From Ruania halotolerans (GTDB lineage: Bacteria > Actinomycetota > Actinomycetes > Actinomycetales > Beutenbergiaceae), in the NCBI RefSeq assembly GCF_021049285.1, contig NZ_CP088017.1:1809380-1873379 (forward strand): a stretch of 64,000 bases of DNA. The letters run 5' to 3'. Shown one piece after another: positions 17,240-26,193 of the stretch. How positions within the stretch are numbered: position 1 is the stretch's first letter; every line of letters begins with the position of its first letter. The notes below the pieces were generated by a model. That model made no database searches. It was not told where the DNA came from and saw only the letters and a list, made by a program, of their open reading frames with translations. The translations under genes and the position numbers were made by a program.

Positions 17240-18106
17240 TCAGAAGACGGGCTTGCCCCCGGTCACGCCGAGGACGGTTCCGCTGACGTAGCTGGCGTCG
17301 TCGGAGGCCAGGAAGACCGAGGCGGCAGCAACCTCGATCGGTTGCCCCGGTCGACCCAGCGGTGTGTCGGAGCCGAATCCTTCCACCTTCTCCTCGTCGA
17401 ATGTGCTGGGGATCAGCGGGGTCCAGATCGGTCCCGGTGCCACCGCATTCACCCGGATGCCCTGCGGCCCCAACTCCGAGGCCAGGTTGACCATGAAGTT
17501 GTTCAGCGCGGACTTGCTGGCGGCGTAGTCCAGGAGCTGCTCGGATGGGCTGTAGGCCTGGATCGACGTGGTGACGATGATGCTCGCGCCCGCCTGCAGG
17601 TGCGGCACCAATGCCTTGGTCAACCAGAATGTGGCGAACATATTGGTTTCGAAGACGCGCTCCAACTGTCCGCTCGGGATATCGACAATCCCGCCAGGCT
17701 GGCCCATTTGGAAGGCCGCATTGTTCACCAGGATGTCGATGCCGCCGAGCGCCTCCAGTGCGGCCGCGGCCAGTTCATTGTTGGCCTGCTCGGTGCGCTG
17801 GTCGGTGGGCAGGAGCACGCAATCGACGCCTGCACTCTCCACTGCCGCCCGGGTGGCCTCGGCGTCCTCCTGCTCCTGCGGAAGGTAGGCGATCGCCACG
17901 TGGGCGCCTTCCTTCGCAAAGGCGATGGCTGTGGCTCGCCCGATACCTGAGTCACCGCCGGTGATCAGCGCCTTCTTCCCCTCAAGGCGTGCCCTTCCGG
18001 TGTAACTGGTCTCGCCGTGATCGGGCTGTGGGTCCATATCAGCCGTGCGGCCGGGCCACTCCTGTTGCTGTGCTGGGACGTTCTCGATGTGCGCGTGATG
18101 GGTCAT
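17240..18106 (-). CDS. SDR-family oxidoreductase (general-stress, YdaD/YhxC-like)
   Basis: A classical short-chain dehydrogenase of 288 residues with a roughly 40-residue N-terminal extension rich in Q, P and H, typical of the stress-induced subgroup. The cofactor motif is 'LITGGDSGIGRATAIAFA', NNAA is at 'ILVNNAAFQ', the catalytic Ser is in 'IIVTTSIQAY', and 'YAASKSALNNF' provides the YxxxK pair. It ends 'YVSGTVLGVTGGKPVF'. The substrate is unknown. It converges with pirin and is divergent from the membrane-protein gene. Confidence 0.93.
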   Translation of the reverse strand: MTHHAHIENVPAQQQEWPGRTADMDPQPDHGETSYTGRARLEGKKALITGGDSGIGRATAIAFAKEGAHVAIAYLPQEQEDAEATRAAVESAGVDCVLLPTDQRTEQANNELAAAALEALGGIDILVNNAAFQMGQPGGIVDIPSGQLERVFETNMFATFWLTKALVPHLQAGASIIVTTSIQAYSPSEQLLDYAASKSALNNFMVNLASELGPQGIRVNAVAPGPIWTPLIPSTFDEEKVEGFGSDTPLGRPGQPIEVAAASVFLASDDASYVSGTVLGVTGGKPVF

Positions 18107-18194
18107 GAACCCATCGTGGGCCGGTTCTTGTTCGCGTGCATCTGGGGACGGCGAGCGAGCGCGTGCCGCGCCGCCGGTTCGTTAGGGTGGGCGC

Positions 18195-18857
18195 GTGTAC
18201 TCGGACTGGAAGCGCCGGCGCGCGGCACGGAAGGTCAAGCCGGGGGATGGTCACCCGCTCCAGCGGTACCGGTGGTGGCAGCCACTCTCTCGGGCCCTGC
18301 TCCACCTGGACATCGCTGAGGAGGGTGGCGAGCACCACACGTGGTCCGTGGACGTGCGGCTGTGGGGAGACAAGAACGGCGACGTGCTGGCCCAGCTCTA
18401 CCGCGACGGCCACCATCACGCCTGGTCCAAGCTACCTGCCGCGTTCGCTGTGCCTGGGGGCACGGTGGAGGTGGCCACGAGCGCCTACGGACTCAAGCGC
18501 TGTCACTACGTGCCCGATGCCGGTCAGCAGCGGCAGTTCCGCCCGGATCCCGCCTCCGCCGAAGGTCGACGCGAGCGTCTGGAGCGCACGCGGCCGGGCC
18601 TGAGCCGGGCCATCGGGTTCGTCTCCGTCGCGGTGCTGGTGGTTGCGTTGATTCTCGGCCTCCCGCAGATCGCGCAGGAGGTCTCCCAGATTCCGCCCGT
18701 GGCCGAGCGGCTGGGTACGTTCACCTCGCCGATCGCACTGTACGGATGGCTCAACATCGCGCTCGTGGTCGCCACGCTGGTGGCAAGCACCGAACGTGCG
18801 TTGCGACTGCGGTATCACTGGCTGCTCGACGGTGGGCTGTTCGATGGCGAGAGCTAG
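18195..18857 (+). CDS. Hypothetical membrane protein
   Basis: A 220-residue protein I cannot assign. The first 130 residues are soluble and rich in Trp, His and Arg ('HHTWSVDVRLWGDKNGDVLAQLYRDGHHHAWSKLPAAFAVPGG'). They are followed by a transmembrane helix near 140-160 and a second near 178-198, ending in a short charged tail. The GTG at 18195 is chosen because it is the first in-frame start and the N-terminus is strongly basic. It stands between divergent SDR and downstream mycothione reductase genes without an obvious operon link. Confidence 0.75.
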   Translation: MYSDWKRRRAARKVKPGDGHPLQRYRWWQPLSRALLHLDIAEEGGEHHTWSVDVRLWGDKNGDVLAQLYRDGHHHAWSKLPAAFAVPGGTVEVATSAYGLKRCHYVPDAGQQRQFRPDPASAEGRRERLERTRPGLSRAIGFVSVAVLVVALILGLPQIAQEVSQIPPVAERLGTFTSPIALYGWLNIALVVATLVASTERALRLRYHWLLDGGLFDGES

Positions 18858-18993
18858 CTGGTGTGGCTGCTGCAGGCTCACGGCAGTGCGGGCGCCTTCC
18901 GCGGTCTGAGCCCATGCCTGGTGGCGTGCGGGGCGATCCTGCTGCGTGGTTAGGCTGAGCGGGCATCCCGCATCCGCCCGGAAGGAATCGCCT

Positions 18994-20382
18994 GTGCCCC
19001 ACGTCGACCTGCTCTTGATCGGCACCGGATCGGGCAACTCGATCCTCTCCGAGGAGTTCGCCGGCCGCACGGTGGCCATCGTGGAGCGTGGAACATTCGG
19101 GGGTACCTGTCTGAACGTCGGATGCATCCCGACGAAGATGTTCGTGCACACCGCCGATGTGGCGGCCACGCCTGGATCCTCGTCCCGGTTCGGCGTGGAC
19201 GAGACGCTGGATCAGGTGCGCTGGGCTGACATCCGCGATCGTATCTTCGGCCGCATCGACCCGATCGCCGCCGGTGGCCTGGAGTACCGCACCTCGCATC
19301 AGGACAATGCGCACGTGCAGGTGTACCAGGGAACTGCGAGGTTCACCGGTGAACGCCGGGTACAGGTCACCCCCAACGACGGCGGTCCTGAGGTGGAGGT
19401 GACGGCTGACCAGGTTGTGGTGGCGGCAGGTGGGCGACCCTTCATCCCGGCCATCGACGGCTTGGCCGATATCGACTTCCATACCAGTGACACGATCATG
19501 CGCCTCGATCGGTTGCCGCGGCACCTGACAGTTCTTGGCGGCGGTTTCGTCGGCTCGGAACTCGCTCACGTGTTCTCCTCGCTCGGCGTCGCAGTCACGG
19601 TGATCAACCGCTCGGAGGCGTTACTGCGGGGTGAGGATGAGGAGGTGTCGGCGCGCTTCACGGAGATCGCCTCGGAGCACTGGGACGTGCGACTGAACAC
19701 CCGCGTGCGCAGCGCTGCTTCGCACGGCACCGCGATCCACCTCGAGTTGGAAGGACCTGACGGGTCGACCACGCTTGAGACCGACGAACTACTGGTGGCC
19801 GTCGGGCGTGTGCCGAATTCCGATCTGCTGGATGCCACGGCCGGTGGTCTGGGAGTGAACCCCGCCGGACTGCTCGTGGTGGATGAGTACCAGCGCACGA
19901 CGGTCGACGGTGTCTGGGCTCTCGGCGACATCTGCTCCCCGTGGCAACTCAAGCATGTGGCCAACCACGAGGCCAGGATCGTCCAGCACAACCTGCTGCA
20001 CCCGGACCGGCTCCGCGCAAGCGACCATCGGTACGTGCCGCACGCGGTCTTCTCCTCGCCCCAGGTCGCCTCGGTCGGCCTCACCGAGAAGCAGGCGCGC
20101 GCCCAGGGCATCGACATCTCGGTCGCGCGCCAGGCGTACGCCGATATCGCCTATGGCTGGGCCATGGAGGACACCACCGGGTTCGCCAAACTGGTGGCGG
20201 AGAAGGGGACTGGTCGCCTCCTCGGGGCGCACATCATCGGCCCGCAGGCCCCCACGCTGATTCAGACGCTGATTCAGGCGATGAGCTTCGATCAGGATGT
20301 ACGTGAGGTGGCCCGGGGGCAGTACTGGATCCACCCGGCCATGCCTGAATTGGTGGAGAACGCGCTGCTCCAGCTCGACTGA
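18994..20382 (+). CDS. mtr: Mycothione reductase
   Basis: This flavoenzyme reduces mycothiol disulfide with NADPH, keeping the actinobacterial thiol pool reduced. The N-terminal FAD motif is 'LLLIGTGSGNS', the redox-active disulfide is 'GGTCLNVGCIPTK' (Cys39 and Cys44), the NADPH motif is 'LTVLGGGFVGSELAH', the second FAD motif 'VDGVWALGDIC' follows, and the C-terminal 'YWIHPAMPELVENALLQ' holds the catalytic His-Glu pair. The GTG at 18994 has the ribosome-binding site GGAAGGA at 18980-18986. The gene is the best evidence that the host makes mycothiol. Confidence 0.95.
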   Translation: MPHVDLLLIGTGSGNSILSEEFAGRTVAIVERGTFGGTCLNVGCIPTKMFVHTADVAATPGSSSRFGVDETLDQVRWADIRDRIFGRIDPIAAGGLEYRTSHQDNAHVQVYQGTARFTGERRVQVTPNDGGPEVEVTADQVVVAAGGRPFIPAIDGLADIDFHTSDTIMRLDRLPRHLTVLGGGFVGSELAHVFSSLGVAVTVINRSEALLRGEDEEVSARFTEIASEHWDVRLNTRVRSAASHGTAIHLELEGPDGSTTLETDELLVAVGRVPNSDLLDATAGGLGVNPAGLLVVDEYQRTTVDGVWALGDICSPWQLKHVANHEARIVQHNLLHPDRLRASDHRYVPHAVFSSPQVASVGLTEKQARAQGIDISVARQAYADIAYGWAMEDTTGFAKLVAEKGTGRLLGAHIIGPQAPTLIQTLIQAMSFDQDVREVARGQYWIHPAMPELVENALLQLD

Positions 20383-20442
20383 GCTCAGTACGCGTGAATG
20401 CGCCCGTTCCAGCCAGTGCTGCATCGCGCGGGCGCAAGGGCC

Positions 20443-20997
20443 CTACTGGTAGGGGTTCTGACCGTACCCGGATGGCGGCGGGGGCGGCTGCTGGCCGTAG
20501 CCGGGCTGCTCGGCGTATCCCGCTTGGGGTGCCGGCGGCTGCTGCGCTGCCGGCGCCTGAGCCCCGTATCCGGCGGCCGGGGGCGGCTGCGAGGCGCCGG
20601 GCCCTTGAGGCGTCGACGCCGAGGTGGCCTGCGCGGCCACCTGCGCAGACTGCTTGGTGTGCCCCTCCTCATCCTCACCCAGTGGAACGGCGTAGACCGC
20701 CGTACCGTAGGCGCACACCTCGGAAAATGCCTGAGCAATGTCGCCGGTGTCGAACCGCATCCCGATCACAGCGTTCGCGCCACGGCGCTGCGCCTCGGTG
20801 ACCATCCGGTTCATGACCTCCTGGCGGCTCTCGTAGACGAGTTGGGTGTACTCGGTCACCTCGCCACCGCCGATCGAGCGGAAGCTCGCAACGAAGTTCT
20901 GACCGGCATTGGCGGCGCGCACGGTCAAGCCCATCACCTCGCCCATCACGGCGTCGATGCGGTAGCCAGGGATCTCATTCGTGGTCACAACGATCAT
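20443..20997 (-). CDS. YbjQ-family (DUF74) protein with Pro/Gln/Gly-rich tail
   Basis: The first ~105 residues are a YbjQ/DUF74 heavy-metal-binding-like domain: 'IVVTTNEIPGYRI..VMGEVMGLTVRA', 'ESRQEVMNRMVTEAQRRGANAVIGMRFDT' and 'EVCAYGTAVYAVPL'. The remaining ~75 residues are disordered and rich in P, Q, G, Y and A, in YGQQPP-like repeats. I set the start at ATG 20997; the longer frame to 21165 overlaps the divergent dehydrogenase leader. The family forms pentamers of unknown role; the low-complexity tail may mediate oligomer contacts. Confidence 0.88.
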   Translation of the reverse strand: MIVVTTNEIPGYRIDAVMGEVMGLTVRAANAGQNFVASFRSIGGGEVTEYTQLVYESRQEVMNRMVTEAQRRGANAVIGMRFDTGDIAQAFSEVCAYGTAVYAVPLGEDEEGHTKQSAQVAAQATSASTPQGPGASQPPPAAGYGAQAPAAQQPPAPQAGYAEQPGYGQQPPPPPSGYGQNPYQ

Positions 20998-21136
20998 GTC
21001 CTCATCCTCGCATCGTTGCCCGGCCCGGAGGGAGGGGGAGACCCGCCCAGCGGCGGCAACCGGCGGCAACACCTCCGCGGGGCGGGTCGCCCGCCATAGG
21101 GTGATCGGGACGTTCATCGGCGAAAGGGACAACAAC

Positions 21137-22306
21137 GTGTCGCAACAGGTCAGGGTCGGGATCATCGGTTACGGCGCCCAGGGATCGACCTATGCCCGGA
21201 TGCTCGCCGAGGGCTCGATTGCGGGAGCCACCCTCGGGGCCGTCGCCGATCATGACCACGCCCGCCGCTCGCTCGTGGCCGAGGAGCACCCGGGAACCCC
21301 GTTGTTCGAGGAGTACCTGGACCTCCTTGGCAGTGGTGCCGTGGACGCCGTGGTCACCACAGTCCCGCACTACCTGCATCCCGAGGTGGCGATCGCCGCC
21401 CTGGAAGCTGGGCTGCACGTGCTGGTGGAGAAGCCTGCCGGCGTCTACACGGCACAGGTGCGAGAGCTGAACGAGTTCGCCGCCACCAAGCCGGACCTCA
21501 CCTTCGCGATCATGTTCAACCAGCGCACCAACCCGCTGTACCGGAAGATCAAGGAGATCGTGGACGCGGGGGAGATCGGTGCGATCCGCCGCTCGAACTG
21601 GATCATCACCACGTGGTGGCGCCCGCAGGGCTACTACGAGCAGAGCGCGTGGCGTGCCACCTGGGGTGGCGAGGGCGGCGGCGTCCTGGTGAACCAGGCC
21701 CCGCACCAGCTGGATCTGTGGCAGTGGATCTGCGGTGTGCCGAAGTCCGTGGTGGCCAAGGCGGGCTTCGGGTTCCGTCGCGACATCGCCGTCGAAGACG
21801 AGGTGACCGCCCTGGTGGACTACGGTGACGGCGCCACCGGGGTGTTCATCACGGCGACCCACGACCTGGTCGGCACCGACCGCTTCGAGATCCTCGGCGA
21901 CAAGGGCAAGATCGTCGTGGAGGGTTCCGCGACCGCCACCGTGACCCGACTGGTCAAGGACGAGCGGGAGATCAGCGATGGCGTGCCCGCCGAGGACGTG
22001 CGCAAGATGTTCCGGGGCGAACTCGGACTCGCGGAAATGCAGGAGACCGAGACCCTCTCGTTCGACTCCGCGTGGGGCTCCCAGCACGGTGAGGTGCTAC
22101 GCAACTTCGCCGCGAATATCCGGGGGGAAGAACCACTCCTTGCGCCTGGCTCGGACGGGATGAACGGTGTGCGGTTGGCCAACGCCATCCACCTCTCCGC
22201 CTGGCTCGGCCGCGAGGTACCGCTCGACTTCGACGAGAGCCAGTACCTGGAGGAGTTGAACGCACGCATCCGCGCCGAGGGGAAGTTCCCCGAGCGGGCC
22301 GGATGA
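21137..22306 (+). CDS. Gfo/Idh/MocA-family oxidoreductase
   Basis: An NAD(P)-dependent sugar or inositol dehydrogenase-type protein of 389 residues. The Rossmann motif is 'VGIIGYGAQGSTYARM', the EKP motif is 'HVLVEKPAGVY', and the C-terminal domain contains 'GGVLVNQAPHQLDLWQWICG', which carries the catalytic His. GTG 21137 is selected over the longer frame because a GAAAGGGA ribosome-binding site precedes it and the family N-terminus begins five residues later. It converges tail-to-tail (5 bp gap) with the LacI gene, so co-regulation is not evident. The substrate is unknown. Confidence 0.92.
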   Translation: MSQQVRVGIIGYGAQGSTYARMLAEGSIAGATLGAVADHDHARRSLVAEEHPGTPLFEEYLDLLGSGAVDAVVTTVPHYLHPEVAIAALEAGLHVLVEKPAGVYTAQVRELNEFAATKPDLTFAIMFNQRTNPLYRKIKEIVDAGEIGAIRRSNWIITTWWRPQGYYEQSAWRATWGGEGGGVLVNQAPHQLDLWQWICGVPKSVVAKAGFGFRRDIAVEDEVTALVDYGDGATGVFITATHDLVGTDRFEILGDKGKIVVEGSATATVTRLVKDEREISDGVPAEDVRKMFRGELGLAEMQETETLSFDSAWGSQHGEVLRNFAANIRGEEPLLAPGSDGMNGVRLANAIHLSAWLGREVPLDFDESQYLEELNARIRAEGKFPERAG

Positions 22307-22311
22307 GCTGA

Positions 22312-23301
22312 TCAGGACCGCGGCGGTCCCACCGAGCTGCGCACCACGAGACTCGGTTCCACCACGTCGATCCGGGGTGCCGCACCGCCGATGACGTCCT
22401 CGAGGAGTTGCAGCGCACGCTGCCCGATCAGCAGTCGTGGTTGATCGAGACTCGTCACTTGGGGCCGCACCAGTCGCGCCACATCGCTGTTGTCGTATCC
22501 GACCACGGACAGGTCCGCTGGCAGGTGGAGTCCGGCGTCGAGCGCCACCCCCACAACCTCCACGGCGCGCCGGTCTGTCGCGCAGTACACCGCCGTCGGC
22601 GCAGTCTCCGGCGCCGAGCGGACGAAATCGATGAGACGGGCGGCGTCCTCGAAGACGGCCGGGTTCAGCCCGTCGCGGATCATCAGTTCGAGGTAGGCCC
22701 GACGCCGTGCCTGCGCCGCCGCGCGCGGCGAGCCCGTCAGGTGCGCGATCCGTTCGTGCCCGTGCGCCCGCAGGTGCTCCAGGGCGAGGAATGTGCCGTG
22801 TTCGTCATCGTTGTACACAGCGGCGACGGCGGAGCCCACCTCGTTCGGCCGGCCCACCTGGACGAGAGGGTAACGAGCCGCTGCTCGCTCCAGCTCTGCT
22901 GAGTCCAGCAGTGCCGAGACCACCACGATGCCGTCGGTGCCGAGTGCAGCGAGGGAGTCGATCCGCTGGGCCAGGGTTGCCGGGTCGCGGCGCCCGTGGG
23001 CGATGAGGATCTCGATGCCGCGTTCGGCAGCTGCGTCCTCCAGCCCGGCCACCACATCGGTGTGGTGGTCACTGTGCAGATCGTTGAGTACCACGCCGAC
23101 GAGCTGGCTCCGCCCTCGAGCGAGGGCCCGGGCCAGTCGATTGGAGTGATAGCCGAGATCGGTGGCGATGGTGCGGATCCGGTCCCGGGAACTGGCGCTG
23201 ACCCCCGGGTCGCCGCGTAGCGCTAGCGAGACGAGTGACTTTGACACTCCCGCCTGCCGCGCCACGTCCATGATCGTGGGACGGGGCTGGGGGTCGGGCA
23301 T
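22312..23301 (-). CDS. LacI-family transcriptional regulator
   Basis: A 329-residue repressor. The N-terminal helix-turn-helix and hinge are 'TIMDVARQAGVSKSLVSLALRGDPGVSASSRDRIRTIATDLGYHSNRLARALA' (residues 9-61), followed by the two-lobed periplasmic-binding-like sensor domain ending 'TSLDQPRLLIGQRALQLLEDVIGG.....VVEPSLVVRSSVGPPRS'. The start at ATG 23301 is preferred over the upstream frame. It is divergent from the HAD-ECF operon, and the inverted operator pair at 23354-23390 lies between them, so it most likely controls that operon and itself in response to the transported compound. Confidence 0.93.
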   Translation of the reverse strand: MPDPQPRPTIMDVARQAGVSKSLVSLALRGDPGVSASSRDRIRTIATDLGYHSNRLARALARGRSQLVGVVLNDLHSDHHTDVVAGLEDAAAERGIEILIAHGRRDPATLAQRIDSLAALGTDGIVVVSALLDSAELERAAARYPLVQVGRPNEVGSAVAAVYNDDEHGTFLALEHLRAHGHERIAHLTGSPRAAAQARRRAYLELMIRDGLNPAVFEDAARLIDFVRSAPETAPTAVYCATDRRAVEVVGVALDAGLHLPADLSVVGYDNSDVARLVRPQVTSLDQPRLLIGQRALQLLEDVIGGAAPRIDVVEPSLVVRSSVGPPRS

Positions 23302-23353
23302 GTTCTGGTTTGTATCACAGCCAACCGGACGTTCGTGTGCACACGCACCCATC

Positions 23354-23390
23354 CTGGAGCGTTCCAGAAGTGGCCTCTGGAACGCTCCAG
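23354..23390. promoter_or_regulatory. Paired LacI-type operators in inverted orientation
   Basis: CTGGAGCGTTCCAG (23354-23367) and CTGGAACGCTCCAG (23377-23390) are exact reverse complements, and each alone is a near-palindrome with the central C-G step expected for LacI-family sites. Their centres are 23 bp apart. They lie 53 bp upstream of the LacI start and 99 bp upstream of the HAD gene start, placed to control both directions. Confidence 0.8.
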
Positions 23391-23488
23391 AGTGTTCATC
23401 TGGGCGTCGCTTTCTGCACACCCGGTCGTCCTAACGTCGCTGTCGCGGGCCAGTGGCACGCACGACGACCCCAAGAGACCGGAGCATG

Positions 23489-25240
23489 ATGTCCACCCAC
23501 CACGCACCACGTGACCTCCTCGGCAGCACCACGCCGATGATGGAAACGGAAAGTCACACCACCGGCCGGCTCCTGTCACCCCGCGGCCTCTTGTTGGACT
23601 TCGGTGGCGTGGTGTTTCTGACCGCGAAACGTGCCGGCGGTGTGACTGACTGGGTTCGTTCCGTGCTGGCCCGGCTTGATCTCCTCGGGTTGGCGCCCGA
23701 TGAGGACCAGGTGGCTGCCTCCTTCGTGAGCGGGCTGGCGGCGCTGAAGCATTGGAAGCACGCCGCCTCGCGTCGTCCGGAACCGAGGGAGCTCAGTCAT
23801 CGGGAGATCGTCGCGGACTTCCTCGCCTCTGACCTTGAGGCGCCGCTACGGGCCGCACTGGCCGCCGATGCGGACGAGGTGCTCCGCCTGCAGACGTCCA
23901 TGCTCAGCGATCACACCTTGCGTCCGGGAGTCCGCGAACTCCTCGACTCGGCCGACCGCCTCGGCATCGGCGTGGGAATCGTCTCCAATGCCCACTCCGG
24001 GGAGAGTCACCGTGCGCTGTTGCGCCGGCACGGACTGCAGGAACGGTTCGCCGTGCAGGTCTACTCCGACGAGGTGGGGATCCGTAAGCCGCATCCCGGC
24101 ATCCTGGTTCTCGGTGCCGAGGCGCTCGGCATTCCGATCCAGCAATGCTGGTACGTCGGGGACACCCTCGATCGAGACGTCGTCGCCGGACGTCGCGCCG
24201 GTGCGGGCGCGGTCCTGGTCACCCGGAGCCAACACACCGACTCGCCGCCCTTCGCTGTGACCGCGGATGCAGACCTCGTGTGCGAGGATCCGCGCGGCGT
24301 GGTCGCTGCGCTGGATGCCACCGTCGCAGCAGAGACGGAGCACCGCCACGAGGTTCCAGCTGGACCCGGCCCGGCACCTGCCTCGGACCCGCGGTCCGAG
24401 CATGCGGGACCTCGCCCGGTCACCGCATCTCTGCGGCGCCGCGCTGCGGTGTTTCTCGATCACGGCGGCGTGATCTCCGGATCCAGCCGTGACGAGGTGG
24501 GCCGAGCGGCATTCGCCCAGCGGGTGGCCGATCGGCTCAGCAGTTCGGCCGAACCGGTCTCGGCTGAGCAGATCGCCACAGCCATTGAGCGCGCGCTGGG
24601 CGAGTACGCCGAGCTCAAGGCCCGGAACAGGCGCCTGCACGAGGCCTCCGGCGCGCCGAACGCCGAGGTCGACCCCCGCATGTTCTGGGATGACCTCGTG
24701 GGTGCCGGCCTGCCACCGCGGATGCGTGCCGTGCTGCGCGCAGAATGCGTGGGACTCGCCCAGGAGTGGGGCCGTGCCAAGTCTCGCCGCGTCCTGCGGC
24801 CCGGAATCCGCGAGCTCGCCCTGATGTGCCGCGACGAGGGCGTGCCCGTTGTGGTCGTCTCGAACACGGCCAGCGGCCGCGCTGTGCGCGCTGAGTGCCG
24901 CGGGCACGGACTCGATGACGTGATCGCTGCCTACATCTGCTCCGATGAGGTCGGCGTGCGTAAACCGGATCCCCGGATCCTGCAGGAGGCCATCACGCTC
25001 GCCCATGCCGACCCCGCGCAAAGCTGGTTCGTGGGCGACCGCCCCCAGAATGATGCGCTGGTCGCCCGGCGGTGCGGTATCGCCCACCGCGTGCTGGTTC
25101 TCGGCGGTACGGCCAACCGAACAGATGCAGAGGCGGCCCTCGATGCCGGGGACGCGACCGCCGTCGTGGCCGATACCGCAGACCTTCCTGACCTCTACCG
25201 GCGCACGCGGGCGGTCACGTTCGCGGGTGCCATCACCTGA
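23489..25240 (+). CDS. Tandem HAD-family hydrolase (two HAD domains fused)
   Basis: A 583-residue protein with two complete haloacid-dehalogenase-like domains. Domain 1 (about 30-265) has motif I 'LLDFGGVVF' with nucleophile Asp37, 'GIVSNAHSG', the Lys motif 'GIRKPHPGI', and the acidic motif 'YVGDTLDRDVVAG'. Domain 2 (about 315-560) has 'VFLDHGGVIS' (Asp324), 'VVVSNTASG', 'GVRKPDPRI' and 'FVGDRPQNDALVA'. In both, the usual second Asp of motif I is Gly, as in the YihX group of sugar-phosphate phosphatases. A Pro/Arg-rich linker separates them. The start is ATG 23489 or the adjacent 23486. It leads the ECF transporter operon, which suggests dephosphorylation of the transported compound or its product. 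Confidence 0.9.
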   Translation: MSTHHAPRDLLGSTTPMMETESHTTGRLLSPRGLLLDFGGVVFLTAKRAGGVTDWVRSVLARLDLLGLAPDEDQVAASFVSGLAALKHWKHAASRRPEPRELSHREIVADFLASDLEAPLRAALAADADEVLRLQTSMLSDHTLRPGVRELLDSADRLGIGVGIVSNAHSGESHRALLRRHGLQERFAVQVYSDEVGIRKPHPGILVLGAEALGIPIQQCWYVGDTLDRDVVAGRRAGAGAVLVTRSQHTDSPPFAVTADADLVCEDPRGVVAALDATVAAETEHRHEVPAGPGPAPASDPRSEHAGPRPVTASLRRRAAVFLDHGGVISGSSRDEVGRAAFAQRVADRLSSSAEPVSAEQIATAIERALGEYAELKARNRRLHEASGAPNAEVDPRMFWDDLVGAGLPPRMRAVLRAECVGLAQEWGRAKSRRVLRPGIRELALMCRDEGVPVVVVSNTASGRAVRAECRGHGLDDVIAAYICSDEVGVRKPDPRILQEAITLAHADPAQSWFVGDRPQNDALVARRCGIAHRVLVLGGTANRTDAEAALDAGDATAVVADTADLPDLYRRTRAVTFAGAIT

Positions 25241-25275
25241 CCACCGCCGACACACCACCACTCCGGAGGACAACT

Positions 25276-26193
25276 ATGACCAGCAACGACACTCTGCGCG
25301 AGGGGCTGCTCCGCACCCGCGTAGGCGAGCCCGGTGGGTTACGCACTCCGCAGAAGCTCATGATCTTCGTCCTATCGATGTCCCTGTTCGGGCTTTCCAA
25401 CATCATCTTGGAGGTCATCCCGGACATCTCGATCGGACCGGTCGATATCTCCGTGTCCTATTTCGTGTTCGTTCCGCTCGTGATGGTCGCGCTGTTCAGT
25501 CCGTTCTGGGCTGCGATCGGTGCACCACTGGGGGAGATCGTCTTCACCGATCTGCTGATGGGGGACTTCTCTGGCCTCGCAGAGGTGGAGGGTTTCATCC
25601 AGATGGCCCTGGCGCTCTACATCGCGGGCTCGCTGATCCGTGATCCTCGCCGGGTCGGTCAGATCTGGATGGGGGCGATCACCGTGGTGGTGGTGGACAA
25701 GTTCCTGTCCGCGGCCGTGGACTTGGCCAAGGTGTGGGTGGGCGTCGAGGACGCCGAGTTCGTGGAGGGGCTCCCTCAGTCCATCCTGCTCTTGGAGGGA
25801 ATCGGCTTCGGCGTGGACATCCTGATCAGCGGGATCCTCTTCGGTGCGATACCGGCGATGTATCTCATCCCGGCGCTCCACGGGAAGATCGAACCGTTGC
25901 TCGGGCTCCGCCCGCGGATGCCCGGCGAACGGGTCCCGGGAGCCGGTGGCACGTGGTTCATCGTGCTCGCCGTGCTCCTCTCCGTCGCCTCGTTCCTCTT
26001 CGCCTTCCTCGAAGCCTGGGACATGAGCGTGGGCAGCGTCGACGCCGAACTGCGTGAGACCTATGGCGATGGGATGCTCTGGATCAGTGTGGCGCTGCTC
26101 GTTGCACTGTTGATTGCCACGGTGCTGGTGGCGCGCTGGCGAGCCAGGCGCCGGGAGCACCAGGGCGCCGGGAGCGCCGAACGTGATGCCTGA
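25276..26193 (+). CDS. ECF-type transporter substrate-binding membrane (S) component, candidate
   Basis: A 305-residue integral membrane protein with about six to seven hydrophobic helices; the first begins at 'MIFVLSMSLFGLSNIILEV'. The stretch 'FVFVPLVMVALFSPFWAAIGAPLGEIVFTDLL' resembles the substrate-binding helices of S components. It is followed directly, with an 8-bp overlap, by a fused ECF ATPase and then the T component, so its assignment as the S component rests on that context. No family-specific motif tells me the substrate. It is longer than typical S components (about 180-220) because of a C-terminal helix pair and charged tail. Confidence 0.75.
   Translation: MTSNDTLREGLLRTRVGEPGGLRTPQKLMIFVLSMSLFGLSNIILEVIPDISIGPVDISVSYFVFVPLVMVALFSPFWAAIGAPLGEIVFTDLLMGDFSGLAEVEGFIQMALALYIAGSLIRDPRRVGQIWMGAITVVVVDKFLSAAVDLAKVWVGVEDAEFVEGLPQSILLLEGIGFGVDILISGILFGAIPAMYLIPALHGKIEPLLGLRPRMPGERVPGAGGTWFIVLAVLLSVASFLFAFLEAWDMSVGSVDAELRETYGDGMLWISVALLVALLIATVLVARWRARRREHQGAGSAERDA

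Noticed and set aside
23846-25273. A 475-residue minus-strand frame opposite the tandem-HAD gene.
   Set aside because: The plus strand encodes all HAD motifs twice; the antisense frame has no recognisable domain.
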